64,000 nucleotides of DNA from positions 1 through 64,000 of the forward strand of contig JADJVN010000046.1 of NCBI GenBank assembly GCA_016710585.1. The letters run 5' to 3'. The stretch is from Saprospiraceae bacterium. Its GTDB lineage: Bacteria > Bacteroidota > Bacteroidia > Chitinophagales > Saprospiraceae. Of this stretch, positions 50,943 through 60,610 are shown piece by piece. Numbering within the stretch: position 1 is the first letter of the stretch; each line of letters opens with the position of its first letter. Under the pieces are notes generated by a model. That model did not search any database. It had not been told where the DNA came from and saw only the letters and a program-made list of their open reading frames with translations. Position numbers and translations under genes: made by a program.

Positions 50943-51230
50943 ATCTAGATTACATATTTGACTTTATTCGAATGAACATATGACATAATAGTTGGCATTG
51001 CTTGTTTATTTTATACCGCAGGTGTAATTATCGTTAAGCGAAGGAAATAAAAATTGAGAATGATGACAAATATGATTCAGACGTTCATGTAGTATATTTC
51101 TAATATGGATTTTGGGTTAAATGATATGATTTAGGTTTTAGATTTATTTGTCTTGTGATTTTACCAAGACATAATTCTTAATTTGGAATTACATTTTAAT
51201 GCTTAAAATAAATTGATGGAATGAATCAAA
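50943..51230. other. Intergenic region between convergent creD and DUF5683 gene
   Basis: 288 AT-rich bases. A 24-residue hydrophobic reading (about 50980-51051, IVGIACLFYTAGVIIVKRRK) ends in a basic tail but has no start codon and could be a remnant. No RNA gene or clear terminator was found. Confidence 0.3.
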
Positions 51231-51866
51231 TTATTTTAAAACTAAGTTAATGCCAAATCCAGCATACTCAGGTGAAAAACTTGGACCGAATCGTAGACTT
51301 AGATCAGGACTTACATTAAATTCTTGTAGATGTCTGTCGACAAAAGCTTCTATTCCATTCAAAAGATAAGAAAGACCAAGCATTACACTCCAGAATTGAT
51401 AATAATAATCATAATAATTTCGGTAAGCATATATTCCTTCTAATTTGAGTATCCCTTTGAACTCATCCATAGAATTTTCTTTAAGTGTGAGTCTCATATT
51501 GTAAGCTGTGTTGAATCGATTATATTCTTTTTTACAAAAATAAATTCCATAGGCAGTTCCACCCATTGCGCCATAGACTAATGGAAGTTTCCATGCTTTT
51601 TTGTTGTAAATTTGCCCTGCACCCGGCAGTAATAAGGAGTATTTTAAAGCTCTTCCTGGCTTACCTTGAAATAAAATCTTTATTGCAGATGGTGATTTTT
51701 GCTTGTCAATTTTTGTAACAATTTTAGAGCTATCTTTTTCTTGAATATCCTGCGAAAATAAATTTATGGCGTTATTTGATACAAGAAGAATAAGTACAAA
51801 GTATTTGAGGAATCTATAATTAAAATTCACAAAACGCGGTTTAGAATTATTTAACGTAAGAATCAT
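51231..51866 (-). CDS. DUF5683-family protein
   Basis: 211 residues. An N-terminal hydrophobic segment ends LFSQ, followed by KYSLLLPGAGQIYNKKAWKLPLVYGAMGG and SVMLGLSYLLNGIEAFVDRHL, the family core. The C-terminus (FSPEYAGFGINLVLK) looks like a membrane beta-strand. The function is unknown, but it is the regular downstream neighbour of parB in Bacteroidota, and here it lies 15 bases after parB. Confidence 0.85.
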   Translation of the reverse strand: MILTLNNSKPRFVNFNYRFLKYFVLILLVSNNAINLFSQDIQEKDSSKIVTKIDKQKSPSAIKILFQGKPGRALKYSLLLPGAGQIYNKKAWKLPLVYGAMGGTAYGIYFCKKEYNRFNTAYNMRLTLKENSMDEFKGILKLEGIYAYRNYYDYYYQFWSVMLGLSYLLNGIEAFVDRHLQEFNVSPDLSLRFGPSFSPEYAGFGINLVLK

Positions 51867-51881
51867 TTTACTTGTTTGTTA

Positions 51882-52772
51882 TTAAATATTGATTCTATCT
51901 AAGATTTCGTTAAAAGATTCGTCTGATTTAAATTTAATCATAATATTGCCTTCACCTTTACTGTTTCTCGTGATTATTGCTTTTGCGCCAAAGAATTCTG
52001 ATATTTTATTTTCTATTGCTTTGAGTTCACTTGTTGGTGATTTCGTTTCTCCAACCGGTTTTCTAGCATTTTTTCTCTGTAGTTGAGCAGCAAATTCTTC
52101 TGTAGCCCTTACTGATAATGATTTTGATTGTATCTCTTTAAATACGATCAACTGTTGCATGATATCTTCAATTCCTGCTAGGATCCGCGCATGGCCCATA
52201 CTTATGGTATTAGCCTTTACTGCTGATTGTACTTCTGGCGGTAATCTAAGTAATCTTGTATAATTAGTGACAGTACTTCTCTTTTTTCCTACTCTTTCTG
52301 CAAGAACTTCATGAGTCAATTTGAATTCTTCGATGAGCATTTGATATGATATTGCAATTTCCATTGGATTAAGATCTTCCCTTTGAATATTTTCTATCAA
52401 GGCCATCTCAAGTAACTCTTGATCATTTGCAGACCGAATATAGCTTGGGATTTCTTTTAGTCCAGCAATCTGAGCAGCTCGAAATCTTCGTTCTCCAGAA
52501 ATAATTTGATATTCATTTGCATTAATTTTTCGAACAGTTATTGGTTGAATTATTCCAAAATTTTTAATTGATTCTGCAAGCTCATTTATTCTGTCTTCGT
52601 CAAAATAATTTCTCGGTTGATGAGGATTGGCTTTTATTTTTAAAAGAGGCATTAATTGAACTATACTTTGTTCTGCAATCACAACTTCAGCGTTACTCTT
52701 TGGTTTTTGATCCTTATTTATATTGGATAGAAGGGCTTGAAGTCCTTTTCCTAATTCTTGCTTTTGACTTAT
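51882..52772 (-). CDS. parB: ParB/Spo0J chromosome partition protein
   Basis: Centromere-binding CTP-dependent clamp, about 297 residues. ANPHQPRNYFDEDRI and ISGERRFRAAQIAGLKE (C motifs for CTP), LTHEVLAERVGKKRSTVTNY (helix-turn-helix for parS), and a C-terminal dimerization part are present. The reading is open upstream to SQKQELGKGLQALLSNINK, the standard ParB N-terminus, but the codon there (52770-52772) is ATA rather than ATG. An internal GTG at 52682 would cut off this conserved part. parA lies just upstream. Confidence 0.9.
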   Translation of the reverse strand: MSQKQELGKGLQALLSNINKDQKPKSNAEVVIAEQSIVQLMPLLKIKANPHQPRNYFDEDRINELAESIKNFGIIQPITVRKINANEYQIISGERRFRAAQIAGLKEIPSYIRSANDQELLEMALIENIQREDLNPMEIAISYQMLIEEFKLTHEVLAERVGKKRSTVTNYTRLLRLPPEVQSAVKANTISMGHARILAGIEDIMQQLIVFKEIQSKSLSVRATEEFAAQLQRKNARKPVGETKSPTSELKAIENKISEFFGAKAIITRNSKGEGNIMIKFKSDESFNEILDRINI

Positions 52773-52791
52773 TTAATTTTTTTTTGTTTGT

Positions 52792-53541
52792 TCAAAATTC
52801 TTGTGCTAAATTTAGAAAGTTCTCACTTCCTTTGCTAGAAGCATCATATAAAATTACTGGTTTCTTAACTAGGGGAGCTTCTGTGATTTTTGAATTTCTA
52901 TGTATTATAGTATTGAATAGAGGCATTTCTATTGTATGTCTCATATCCTTGATTACCATTGTGGACATTCGCAATCTTTTATCAAACATAGAGAGTAAGA
53001 CACCTTCTATTTCGAGATCAGGGTTCAAATTATTTTTTACTAAATTAATAGTATTTGAAATTTTAGATAGTCCTTCTAAGGCAAATAATTCACATTGTAC
53101 AGGTACGATGACACTGTCAGCAGCTACCAATGCATTGATCGTCATGAGTCCTAATGATGGTAGACAATCAATAAAAATATAATCAAAATCTGCTTTGATT
53201 TTATCCAACACGGATTTTAATTTGAATTCTCTTTCTTCCATATTGACTAATTCTATATCAGCTCCAACAAGATCTATGTTTGATGGTAAAAGATATAGAT
53301 TTGGCGTTTCAGTTTTGAGTATGGCTTCATTAGGATGTACACCATTTATGATGCAGTCATATAGAGAATACTTTAAATTATTTTCGTCACTGCCAGTCCC
53401 TGAAGTTGAATTTGCTTGTGGGTCAGCGTCAACAATGAGGACTTTTTTTTTCAAGTACTGCAATACATGAAGCTAAGTTAATCGTGGTTGTCGTTTTACC
53501 TACGCCACCTTTTGATTTGCAATCGCTACAATTTTTCCCAT
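52792..53541 (-). CDS. parA: ParA/Soj chromosome partition ATPase (two frame breaks)
   Basis: Walker-type ATPase of about 249 residues that moves or segregates the ParB-parS complex. It starts at the ATG at 53541: MGKIVAIANQK, then GGVGKTTTTINLAS (deviant Walker A), VLIVDADPQANSTSG, and FIDCLPSLGLMTINALVAAD. The frame breaks at the T4 run 53510-53513 and at the T9 run 53443-53451; both are homopolymers and one base each restores a normal ParA. The ATG overlaps the stop of the UPF0173 gene. Confidence 0.9.
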
Positions 53542-54224
53542 TATGACTTAATTGAGATATTATCACCAATAGTGGGGATGATTAGTTCGATACTGTTTTG
53601 TTTATACAATGCTTTAGCTTTATCCCTGTCTAACATAATATCTGGAAAAGTATCAAAATGGCAAGCAATGATTTTATTGCATTTGATAAATTGAGCAGTA
53701 AAAATACTATCCTCAATTCCCATAGTATAATGATCACCCATAGGAAGAATGGCAAAATCGAGCGGCGGAGCTATCAATGGTATCAAAGTCATATCGGTAG
53801 ATAATGCTGTGTCTCCTGCAAAGTAAAAAGAATAATCTCGATTATAGAATAGAATTCCATTTGGATTTCCGCCATAAGAACCGTCTGGTAACCTGCTTGA
53901 GTGAACTGCATGAACAAATTTTACAATTACAAAGCCCAAGTCATAAGCTCCTCCAGTGTTCATGCCAATTGCCTCTGCTCCTTTGTTTTTACAATATTCA
54001 GCTACTTCATAATTGGCTAGAATGGGGCATTTGTGGTGTTTACTTATTTCTACTGCATCTCCTATATGATCTCCATGTCCATGGCTAATCAAAATATAAT
54101 TTGCTGATAGGCTTAGTGGGTCAATGTTAATATTGGGATTGCCAGAAATGAATGGATCTATCAAAATTTTATTTCCTTCAATTTCTATTAAAAAGCAAGA
54201 ATGTCCTAAAAATTTCACTTCCAT
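53541..54224 (-). CDS. UPF0173-family metal-dependent hydrolase
   Basis: Metallo-beta-lactamase-fold hydrolase of 227 residues. LISHGHGDHIGDA supplies the metal-binding HxHxDH motif, YFAGDTALS the bridging Asp, and IIACHFDTFP the last His. The substrate is unknown. It leads the operon UPF0173-parA-parB-DUF5683. Confidence 0.9.
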   Translation of the reverse strand: MEVKFLGHSCFLIEIEGNKILIDPFISGNPNINIDPLSLSANYILISHGHGDHIGDAVEISKHHKCPILANYEVAEYCKNKGAEAIGMNTGGAYDLGFVIVKFVHAVHSSRLPDGSYGGNPNGILFYNRDYSFYFAGDTALSTDMTLIPLIAPPLDFAILPMGDHYTMGIEDSIFTAQFIKCNKIIACHFDTFPDIMLDRDKAKALYKQNSIELIIPTIGDNISIKS

Positions 54225-54231
54225 AAGGACA

Positions 54232-54239
54232 CAAAGGTA
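54232..54239 (-). promoter_or_regulatory. Promoter -7 box for UPF0173-parAB operon
   Basis: Minus strand TACCTTTG matches TAnnTTTG, only 8 bases upstream of the start codon, which would give a nearly leaderless transcript. Confidence 0.35.
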
Positions 54240-54341
54240 ACAAAACTAGGGCATTAAAAGCGCCATTGACTGTGTCTAATATAAATTTCACAGCGGAATG
54301 TTTGGATATTAATAAATCTATATATCTTACTGTCTGAAAAT

Positions 54342-55943
54342 ATGTCAGTTCGATTAATAGGTATTTTATTCATTGCTCTAGTTTCTTGTCGCGAAGCTGA
54401 TTCTCACAAGTCTAATTCGGTAATTTTTCATTATAATCAGCCAAATTATATAACAAGCCTTGATCCAGCATTTGCAAAATCTCAGAATAATATTTGGGCA
54501 GTAGATCACATATTTAATCAACTTATCGATTTGGATTCTACGATGAAATTGGTTCCTGAATTAGCAAATTTCTGGGAAGTTTCAGAAGATCAAATGCAAT
54601 ATACTTTTCATTTGAAAAGAGATGTTTTTTTTCATAAAAATATTTGTTTCGGCAAGGATAGTACACGTAGACTCGTTTCGAAAGACATTGTATTTTCATT
54701 TAATAGATTAATTGATACAAGTTTGAATCCACCAGGTTCATGGATATTTTTGGGTAGGGTGGCTAATAATAGTCCATTTTTGGCCCCAAATGATAGCACT
54801 TTTATATTAAATCTTAAAGAACCTTTTTCGCCGATGTTACAAATATTAACCATGCAATATTGTAGCGTCATTCCAAAGGAAGCAATTGATTATTACAAGA
54901 GTGATTTTAGAAAAAATCCAGTGGGCACTGGAGCATTTTATTTTAAAAAATGGGTAGATCGAAATGGTGTTTTTTTGTCAAGGAATAAGCAGTGCTTTAT
55001 CAATCTAAATTCAAATTTGGACGGAATTCGGATTAGTTTTATTGAAGATAGAAGTATTGCCTATTTGGAGTTTTTAAAGGGGAAATTAGATTTTTTTTCT
55101 GGATTAACTTCTTCATTTGCGGGACAAGTTTTTGAGAAAAATGGGGAGTTAAAATCTAAAGTTAAAGATAAATTTCAAGTCAATAAATCTAGTTTTCTCA
55201 ACACTGAATATATTGGAATAAATTTGAAAAAAGTAGCACCCGATCATATTCTTCAGACTCGAGAATTTAGGGTCGCTTTGAACCTTGGGGTTAACAAAGA
55301 AATGCTTGTAAAGTCAATGCGAAATGGCATTGGTACACCTGCTTATTCAGGTTTTATCCCAAATGGCTTACCTTCATTCAGCGATATGAGTGAGGCATTC
55401 CCCTATAATAGAGACAGTGCTGTAAAGATTTTAAATAAAATCCATTATGATTTTTATGATCCTAAACATTCATTAAAAATTCACTGTAACAAGGATTATA
55501 TTGATCTCGTTACCTATGTCGCTCGTGAATGGCAATCACTGGGGATACGCGTAGAAATAGAGCAGACAGAGACTGCCACATTGCGTGAAATGATGAAGAC
55601 AGGAGCTATTGAAATGTTTCGCGCATCATGGATTGCAGATTATTCTGATGAAGAAAGTTTTTTTAATGTATTCTATAGTAAGAATGCTGCACCACCAAAT
55701 TACACAAGATTCTCCAATCAACTTTTTGATGAATTATATGAAAAATCCGTGAAAGAAACTGATTATCAAAAAAGAAAATTACTTTTTATTCAAATGAATG
55801 ATATTGTCAATTATGAAGCTCCGATAATCCCATTATTTTATGATCAATCTGTCTGGTTTAGTCAGAATAATATATTGCATTTAAAAGCGGATCCTATGAA
55901 TCTCCTTAAGCTTGATGGTGTAATGAAAAATATCAAGAATTAA
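54342..55943 (+). CDS. ABC transporter substrate-binding lipoprotein (SBP family 5)
   Basis: Peptide- or oligopeptide-binding type protein, 533 residues. The signal peptide ends ALVSC (lipobox, Cys 16). SLDPAFAKSQNNIWAVDHIFNQLI, YTFHLKRDVFFHKN, KNPVGTGAFYFKKW and TREFRVALNLGVNKEML are family blocks. No permease or ATPase genes are adjacent, so the partner transporter is elsewhere or absent. Its end overlaps the convergent T9SS cargo gene by four bases. Confidence 0.9.
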   Translation: MSVRLIGILFIALVSCREADSHKSNSVIFHYNQPNYITSLDPAFAKSQNNIWAVDHIFNQLIDLDSTMKLVPELANFWEVSEDQMQYTFHLKRDVFFHKNICFGKDSTRRLVSKDIVFSFNRLIDTSLNPPGSWIFLGRVANNSPFLAPNDSTFILNLKEPFSPMLQILTMQYCSVIPKEAIDYYKSDFRKNPVGTGAFYFKKWVDRNGVFLSRNKQCFINLNSNLDGIRISFIEDRSIAYLEFLKGKLDFFSGLTSSFAGQVFEKNGELKSKVKDKFQVNKSSFLNTEYIGINLKKVAPDHILQTREFRVALNLGVNKEMLVKSMRNGIGTPAYSGFIPNGLPSFSDMSEAFPYNRDSAVKILNKIHYDFYDPKHSLKIHCNKDYIDLVTYVAREWQSLGIRVEIEQTETATLREMMKTGAIEMFRASWIADYSDEESFFNVFYSKNAAPPNYTRFSNQLFDELYEKSVKETDYQKRKLLFIQMNDIVNYEAPIIPLFYDQSVWFSQNNILHLKADPMNLLKLDGVMKNIKN

Positions 55944-57637
55944 TTCTGTTTAAATAATTTTTGTGTTTTGACTTCTCCATTATTGTAAGTTGTTCTAAGA
56001 AAATAAATTGTTGCTCCAGTTGATGGGATTCTATGAACAAATTCTTTTGAAGAGAATATTTTATTTCCAGATAAATCAATTAATTCAAAATTTGTAGGAA
56101 TTGTCTCTTTGTTTTGATCAGTAAAAATGTATAACATATCTTTTTCAAAATTAGCGATGATCCTTTTCGGATCAACATTCTCAGCGCTTTGACTTAAACT
56201 AAATTTTCCTTCACTCCCGTCTTCAAAATAAACTTCACTAGGAGAAGTAGTCGATAAGTTTAATGTTAATTTAGTATTAGATTCAAATGACAATAATTCA
56301 AAATCTTTAATCAAATCAATCCCAGATGCATTTGGATCTGACCATAAGGCTCTAATTTCTGATTTTAAATTAGAAATAAATCCATCAAAACCAAATAGCG
56401 TCGAATTAGTTTGGAAATTGCTAATGTTATTAATATTGTTGACACCTGTGCTCAAGAACATTTGAAATCCAGCAATTTTTTGAATATCAGCATTGAGTAT
56501 TACGGAGTATTTATATTTATTATTTGTTAATTTTGTTTCCACTATTTTTAAAGGAATATCACTTGCCCTAGTAGTTGAAATTTCATTTTTAAAATATGTT
56601 ATATCATTGACATCTCCATATCTCCATGTGCCGAATTCGTTGTTTATTTTTTTAGAGATGAGATCATCAACCTTTACTTGACCTGTAACGACTTGGTTTA
56701 ATCCTTTTGGATTATGACATACTGCATATGAACTTACTCTTGTAAAATCTCTGTTGACACCCAATATAACTTTTCTGATTTCAACCATATCAGAGACCGT
56801 AACACTTCCATTTCCTGTAACATCTGCGACGGCCAATTGCATATTATTCATGCTAGTGATTCCTAGTAGAAATTTTTGAATAGCCAAAACATCAGCTGTA
56901 GTAATTCCTGCAATTGGATTGCTTACGACATTAGTATTTTTGATGTAAAGTGAATAGTCTGCAGAGTTTTGAGGTAATATAAATTCACAATTGTAAGAGT
57001 CTTTTAACATGACATACTCTGGACCAGCATGAACTAAATCTTGAACGATTATTTGGGTCGGTTTTAATTGCGTAACCGTAGAAATAGAAAATGCTTTCGT
57101 ACATTCATTTCCTCCTGTACCGCCGCCATTTGTTACTCTCAAAGCTCTAGCGACAGCTGTATCAAAAGCCACTTGATTTGTTGCTGAAAATTGGACAGGA
57201 TAACTTACTTCACCATCTGGAGAAATTACAGCAAAAGAAGGGGTACCATAAAAAGTGCCAAAAGTTCCAGCTTTATATGGAGCTGTCGCCTCATATGCAC
57301 CGCCATCAAATCCAGCAATAGGGTAGGTTACCCCATGAAGATCTGCATATCTTTTTATAGCAGAATCATCATCCCAATTCTGGGTACTTAATTCTATAAA
57401 TTCAACTCGGTTTGCACCACTGCCCCAGCGTGTATAAGCAGTTTTAACATATGGTGCAAGTGAATTACATGGTGGACAATCTACAAAAAAGAACTTTATT
57501 ACGACTACTTTGTCTTTATTCAAATAATCTTCATATAGTTTATGAACTTGTTTTTTATAATCTGTTATGGTAAAGTCTGGTGCTTTTTTTGCAAAAACAA
57601 TTAAAGGGCATAAAACCAAAAGAAATAAATTTTTCAT
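55940..57637 (-). CDS. T9SS type A cargo: thioredoxin-like + dockerin-like + cohesin-like domains
   Basis: Secreted protein of 565 residues. After a short signal peptide, a thioredoxin-like domain (about 20-165) carries VVVIKFFFVDCPPCNSLAP (CPPC). A dockerin-like pair follows (about 245-295): GITTADVLAIQKFLLGI and DVTGNGSVTVSDMVEIRKVIL, with Asp/Asn/Ser calcium-loop residues. A cohesin-like domain (about 360-475) contains IAGFQMFLS and IRALWSDPNASGID. The C-terminus (IFTDQNKETIP, then FLRTTYNNGEVKTQKLFK) is a type A sorting signal. No other oxidoreductase is adjacent. Confidence 0.85.
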   Translation of the reverse strand: MKNLFLLVLCPLIVFAKKAPDFTITDYKKQVHKLYEDYLNKDKVVVIKFFFVDCPPCNSLAPYVKTAYTRWGSGANRVEFIELSTQNWDDDSAIKRYADLHGVTYPIAGFDGGAYEATAPYKAGTFGTFYGTPSFAVISPDGEVSYPVQFSATNQVAFDTAVARALRVTNGGGTGGNECTKAFSISTVTQLKPTQIIVQDLVHAGPEYVMLKDSYNCEFILPQNSADYSLYIKNTNVVSNPIAGITTADVLAIQKFLLGITSMNNMQLAVADVTGNGSVTVSDMVEIRKVILGVNRDFTRVSSYAVCHNPKGLNQVVTGQVKVDDLISKKINNEFGTWRYGDVNDITYFKNEISTTRASDIPLKIVETKLTNNKYKYSVILNADIQKIAGFQMFLSTGVNNINNISNFQTNSTLFGFDGFISNLKSEIRALWSDPNASGIDLIKDFELLSFESNTKLTLNLSTTSPSEVYFEDGSEGKFSLSQSAENVDPKRIIANFEKDMLYIFTDQNKETIPTNFELIDLSGNKIFSSKEFVHRIPSTGATIYFLRTTYNNGEVKTQKLFKQN

Positions 57638-57656
57638 GCTAATGTGTTTTAGAATT

Positions 57657-57664
57657 CAAATATA
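57657..57664 (-). promoter_or_regulatory. Promoter -7 box for thioredoxin-dockerin cargo gene
   Basis: Minus strand TATATTTG, an exact TAnnTTTG match, 20 bases upstream of the start. Confidence 0.5.
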
Positions 57665-57707
57665 GCAACTAATCAGCTAAAAATCAAAATATAATTTGTT
57701 AAAATTA

Positions 57708-58402
57708 ATGGAAAGCATTAAAATTTTGCGTTTGGGGCTAAGAAATTATCAGGAAGTATGGGACTTGCAAACCCAAATTCACCAAGCATTAATTCAAAAT
57801 CGCAATAATGAACAGCATTTTGATTGTATGCATACATTAATTTTGTGTCAACACCCACATGTATATACTTTGGGGAAATCGGGTACTGAAGGGCATCTTT
57901 AGCTGATGAAAAAAGACTTAAAGATATCGATGCCCAGTTTTATAAAATAAATAGAGGCGGGGATATCACCTACCATGGACCTGGTCAATTGGTGGCTTAT
58001 CCTATATTGGATTTGAATAGGCTGTTTACAGATGTACATAAGTATGTCAGGTTGTTAGAAGAGTCAGTTATTCAGACTTGTTCGGACTATCAAGTAGATG
58101 CAGGGAGGATCAAAGAATATACTGGAGTTTGGGTAGATATTCATTCAGCTAAACCAAGAAAAATTTGTGCTATCGGAGTGCATTTGAGTCGATGGGTAAG
58201 TTTGCATGGATTGGCTTTTAATGTGAATACCGATTTAAATTATTTTGATCATATTATTCCATGCGGAATCTCATCATCAGAAAAATCTGTCACCAGTCTT
58301 GAAAAGGAAACTGGTAAATCTCTTGATATTAAACAAATTGAAGATGAATTCATTAATCACTTCATCAAATTATTTGACTTAAATAAAATTGAAATTCAAT
58401 GA
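57708..58402 (+). CDS. lipB: Octanoyltransferase LipB (one frame break)
   Basis: Moves octanoyl groups from ACP to lipoyl-dependent enzymes. About 231 residues after reconstruction. LILCQHPHVYTLGKSG and the second part, INRGGDITYHGPGQLVAYPILDL, GVHLSRWVSLHGLAFNV and HIIPCGIS (catalytic Cys), are diagnostic. The frame breaks near 57900 in a short T run; CAT CTT T-A GCT needs one extra T to read HLLADEKRL. The start ATG at 57708 is preferred. It overlaps the thioesterase start by four bases (ATGA). Confidence 0.9.
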
Positions 58403-58920
58403 TAAAAAATGCAAAGACAATCACAGAATCTAGAACTGAAATGAATGAATTGGTATTGCCCAATGATACGAATGCTCTAGGTAATTTGATGGGAGGGAAT
58501 TTAATGAGGTGGATGGATATTGCATCTGCTATTTGTGCCTCGAAGCATTGTAGCTCTTTTGTAGTAACCGTTTCTGTAGATCATTTGACATTTGCTGAGC
58601 CGATAAAGCTAGGTGACGTCGTGACTATTACTGCTGTAGCGACAAGATCATTTCATACTTCAATAGAGATTTTTTTAGAAGTTTTTACAAGAGGGATTCT
58701 TGAAGAAAAATCTAGAAAATCTAATCAAGCATTTTTTACATTTGTCGCACTTGATGAGCGTACAATGAGACCTAAATTAGTTCCAGAGGTTATTCCAACG
58801 ACTGATGAAGAAAAAAAATTATTTGATGAAGCTATCGTGAGAAGAGAAATGAGATTGGTACTTAGTGGTAAGATGAAACCTTCCGATGCTAAGATAAGTT
58901 TAGATTTTTTAAATAAATAA
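58399..58920 (+). CDS. YciA-type acyl-CoA thioesterase
   Basis: Hotdog-fold thioesterase of 173 residues. LVLPNDTNALGNLMGGNLMRWMD contains the active-site residues, VTVSVDHLTFAEPIKLGD and IEIFLEVFTRG follow. Such enzymes cleave many acyl-CoA esters in the cytosol. Coupled to lipB by a four-base overlap and followed by a terminator. Confidence 0.9.
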   Translation: MIKNAKTITESRTEMNELVLPNDTNALGNLMGGNLMRWMDIASAICASKHCSSFVVTVSVDHLTFAEPIKLGDVVTITAVATRSFHTSIEIFLEVFTRGILEEKSRKSNQAFFTFVALDERTMRPKLVPEVIPTTDEEKKLFDEAIVRREMRLVLSGKMKPSDAKISLDFLNK

Positions 58921-58921
58921 A

Positions 58922-58949
58922 AAAGAGCTTATATAAATATAAACTCTTT
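58922..58949. terminator. Bidirectional terminator between thioesterase gene and tRNA-fMet
   Basis: AAAGAG with CTCTTT and TTATA with TATAA form an 11-pair hairpin with one mismatch and a four-base loop. T-rich flanks follow on both strands, so it can end the thioesterase transcript and the minus-strand tRNA transcript. Confidence 0.75.
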
Positions 58950-58956
58950 CTTTTAG

Positions 58957-59029
<73 letters not shown>

Positions 59030-59039
59030 ATTTGAAGTG

Positions 59040-59047
59040 CAAATATA
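59040..59047 (-). promoter_or_regulatory. Promoter -7 box for initiator tRNA
   Basis: Minus strand TATATTTG, an exact TAnnTTTG match, 11 bases upstream of the tRNA 5' end. Confidence 0.55.
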
Positions 59048-59122
59048 CAATATATTTTAATATTAGAAGGCATTTTCAAACTAAATATCCTTATTAACGT
59101 TTTGTTTTAAAACCAAGGGAAT

Positions 59123-59785
59123 ATGAAATTTTTATTTTTAATTGCTTCTTTTTTTCTAAATACTTGTGTTATTGCTGATAAAACAAAACAAATGAATACA
59201 AATATGCAAGATCAGAGTACAACAAACATTTCGACTGAAGTTATACCAAATCTTAATGATCTGGACACTGCAAGTTTTGGTGCTGGTTGCTTTTGGTGTG
59301 TTGAAGCTGTATTTCAGAATTTTAAAGGTGTTATCAAAGTTCAGTCTGGGTATATGGGCGGAGATATTAAGAATCCTTCATATAGAGAAGTATGTACAGG
59401 GACCACTGGTCATGCTGAAATTTGTCAAATTACCTTTGATCCAAATCAGATTTCTTATGCCGAATTACTTGAAATACTGTGGGTGTCACATGATCCAACA
59501 ACATTAAATAGACAAGGAAACGATAAAGGCACTCAATATCGTTCAGTTATATTTTACCACAACCTTAATCAAAAAGAAATAGCAGAAAAATCTAAGAGAG
59601 AAGTCGCTCCAAATTTTTGGAAAGATCCGATAGTAACTGAAATATCAAAAGCTTCTGAATTTTATGTAGCTGAAGATTATCATCAGAATTATTATAACGA
59701 TAATTCTGAAGCTATGTATTGCCAATATATCATCTCACCAAAAATCCAAAAGATAAAGGAGAAATATGCTAATAAGTTGAAATAA
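59123..59785 (+). CDS. msrA: Peptide-methionine (S)-S-oxide reductase MsrA, exported form
   Basis: Repairs S-sulfoxides of methionine. 220 residues. SFGAGCFWCVEAVFQNFKGV is the active-site start with the catalytic Cys, SGYMGG and TGHAEICQ follow, and QYRSVIFYHN is typical. An N-terminal hydrophobic stretch (MKFLFLIASFFLNTCVIA) suggests export to the periplasm. It has no fused MsrB domain. Confidence 0.93.
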   Translation: MKFLFLIASFFLNTCVIADKTKQMNTNMQDQSTTNISTEVIPNLNDLDTASFGAGCFWCVEAVFQNFKGVIKVQSGYMGGDIKNPSYREVCTGTTGHAEICQITFDPNQISYAELLEILWVSHDPTTLNRQGNDKGTQYRSVIFYHNLNQKEIAEKSKREVAPNFWKDPIVTEISKASEFYVAEDYHQNYYNDNSEAMYCQYIISPKIQKIKEKYANKLK

Positions 59786-59824
59786 GATTTTATTTGAACT
59801 ATATATTTATAAATAAAATTGGCT

Positions 59825-60558
59825 TTACTGTTGCTTGTTAATATTACCAGAGCCTATTTGATTAAGCTGTACTGTAGGATTCCCTTTGTAATTAATATCA
59901 CCACTTCCTGATAAATTTCCTTTAATAGAATTGGATGCATTGCAATTGACATCACCAGAACCTAAGAGTTGGATGTTGGCATCTTTAGCTTCTGTTTCAT
60001 CAAAATTTATAGTCCCAGATCCAGTCATTTGTAGAGTGATTGATTGCGCTTTTCCGTGATTTGCGATTTCACCTGACCCCAATAAAATTGCAGTTATAGA
60101 ATTGGAGTTTACCTTACTGTCTATACTGCCACTTCCTGTCAAAACTAGATCGATATGATCAGTATTGAAACTGTCCTTCATTATAATATCACTAGATCCA
60201 AGTAACTTTATACCTGCTAGATTTTTCATTGTGATATTAATGTCAGGAGAGGAGTGATTTTTTCTGGATCAAATATATAAAGTATAGAATCTTTTATTTC
60301 AATTCGTGAATTTGCGAACCAGAAAGAATCACTTTCAATACTTAATAATTCTTCTCCAGAAGTGATTGTGACATCACCATTGGTACTTATTTCCAAAGAT
60401 TTGAATCCTTTCATGTCTTGAAAATCTTTTTTGTAATTATCTGAGTGACTTCTCTGAATATCATTTATAATTTTTGACTTTGAATACATCATCATAGCAA
60501 TCATACTTAATGTGATGATGCTAAGAAATCCTATTAATAATTTGTTACTTGTTTTCAT
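59825..60558 (-). CDS. DUF2807 head GIN-domain protein (one frame break)
   Basis: Membrane-anchored or exported protein of about 244 residues. An N-terminal helix (LLIGFLSIITLSMIAMMMY) precedes DMKGFKSLEISTNGDVTITSG, and a beta-helix of repeated G-S-G turns follows (LLGSSDIIM, LTGSGSIDS, LLGSGEI, QLLGSGDVN). The frame breaks in the T6 run at 60258-60263; one base joins the two parts through NHSSPDINI. DUF2807 proteins are putative adhesins or polymer-binding proteins. It is last in the operon with a GntR regulator and an ABC transporter. Confidence 0.85.
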
Positions 60559-60610
60559 TTGTTTGAATGTTGTTGTTTAAAAAAATATTTTTAATGTGTG
60601 AGTAGCAGTA

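Noticed and set aside
50980..51051. Short hydrophobic peptide with a basic end
   Set aside because: No start codon or ribosome binding site; kept only as a note on the intergenic region.
51882..54224. parS site near parAB
   Set aside because: I did not find a convincing parS-like palindrome in or near the operon by eye.
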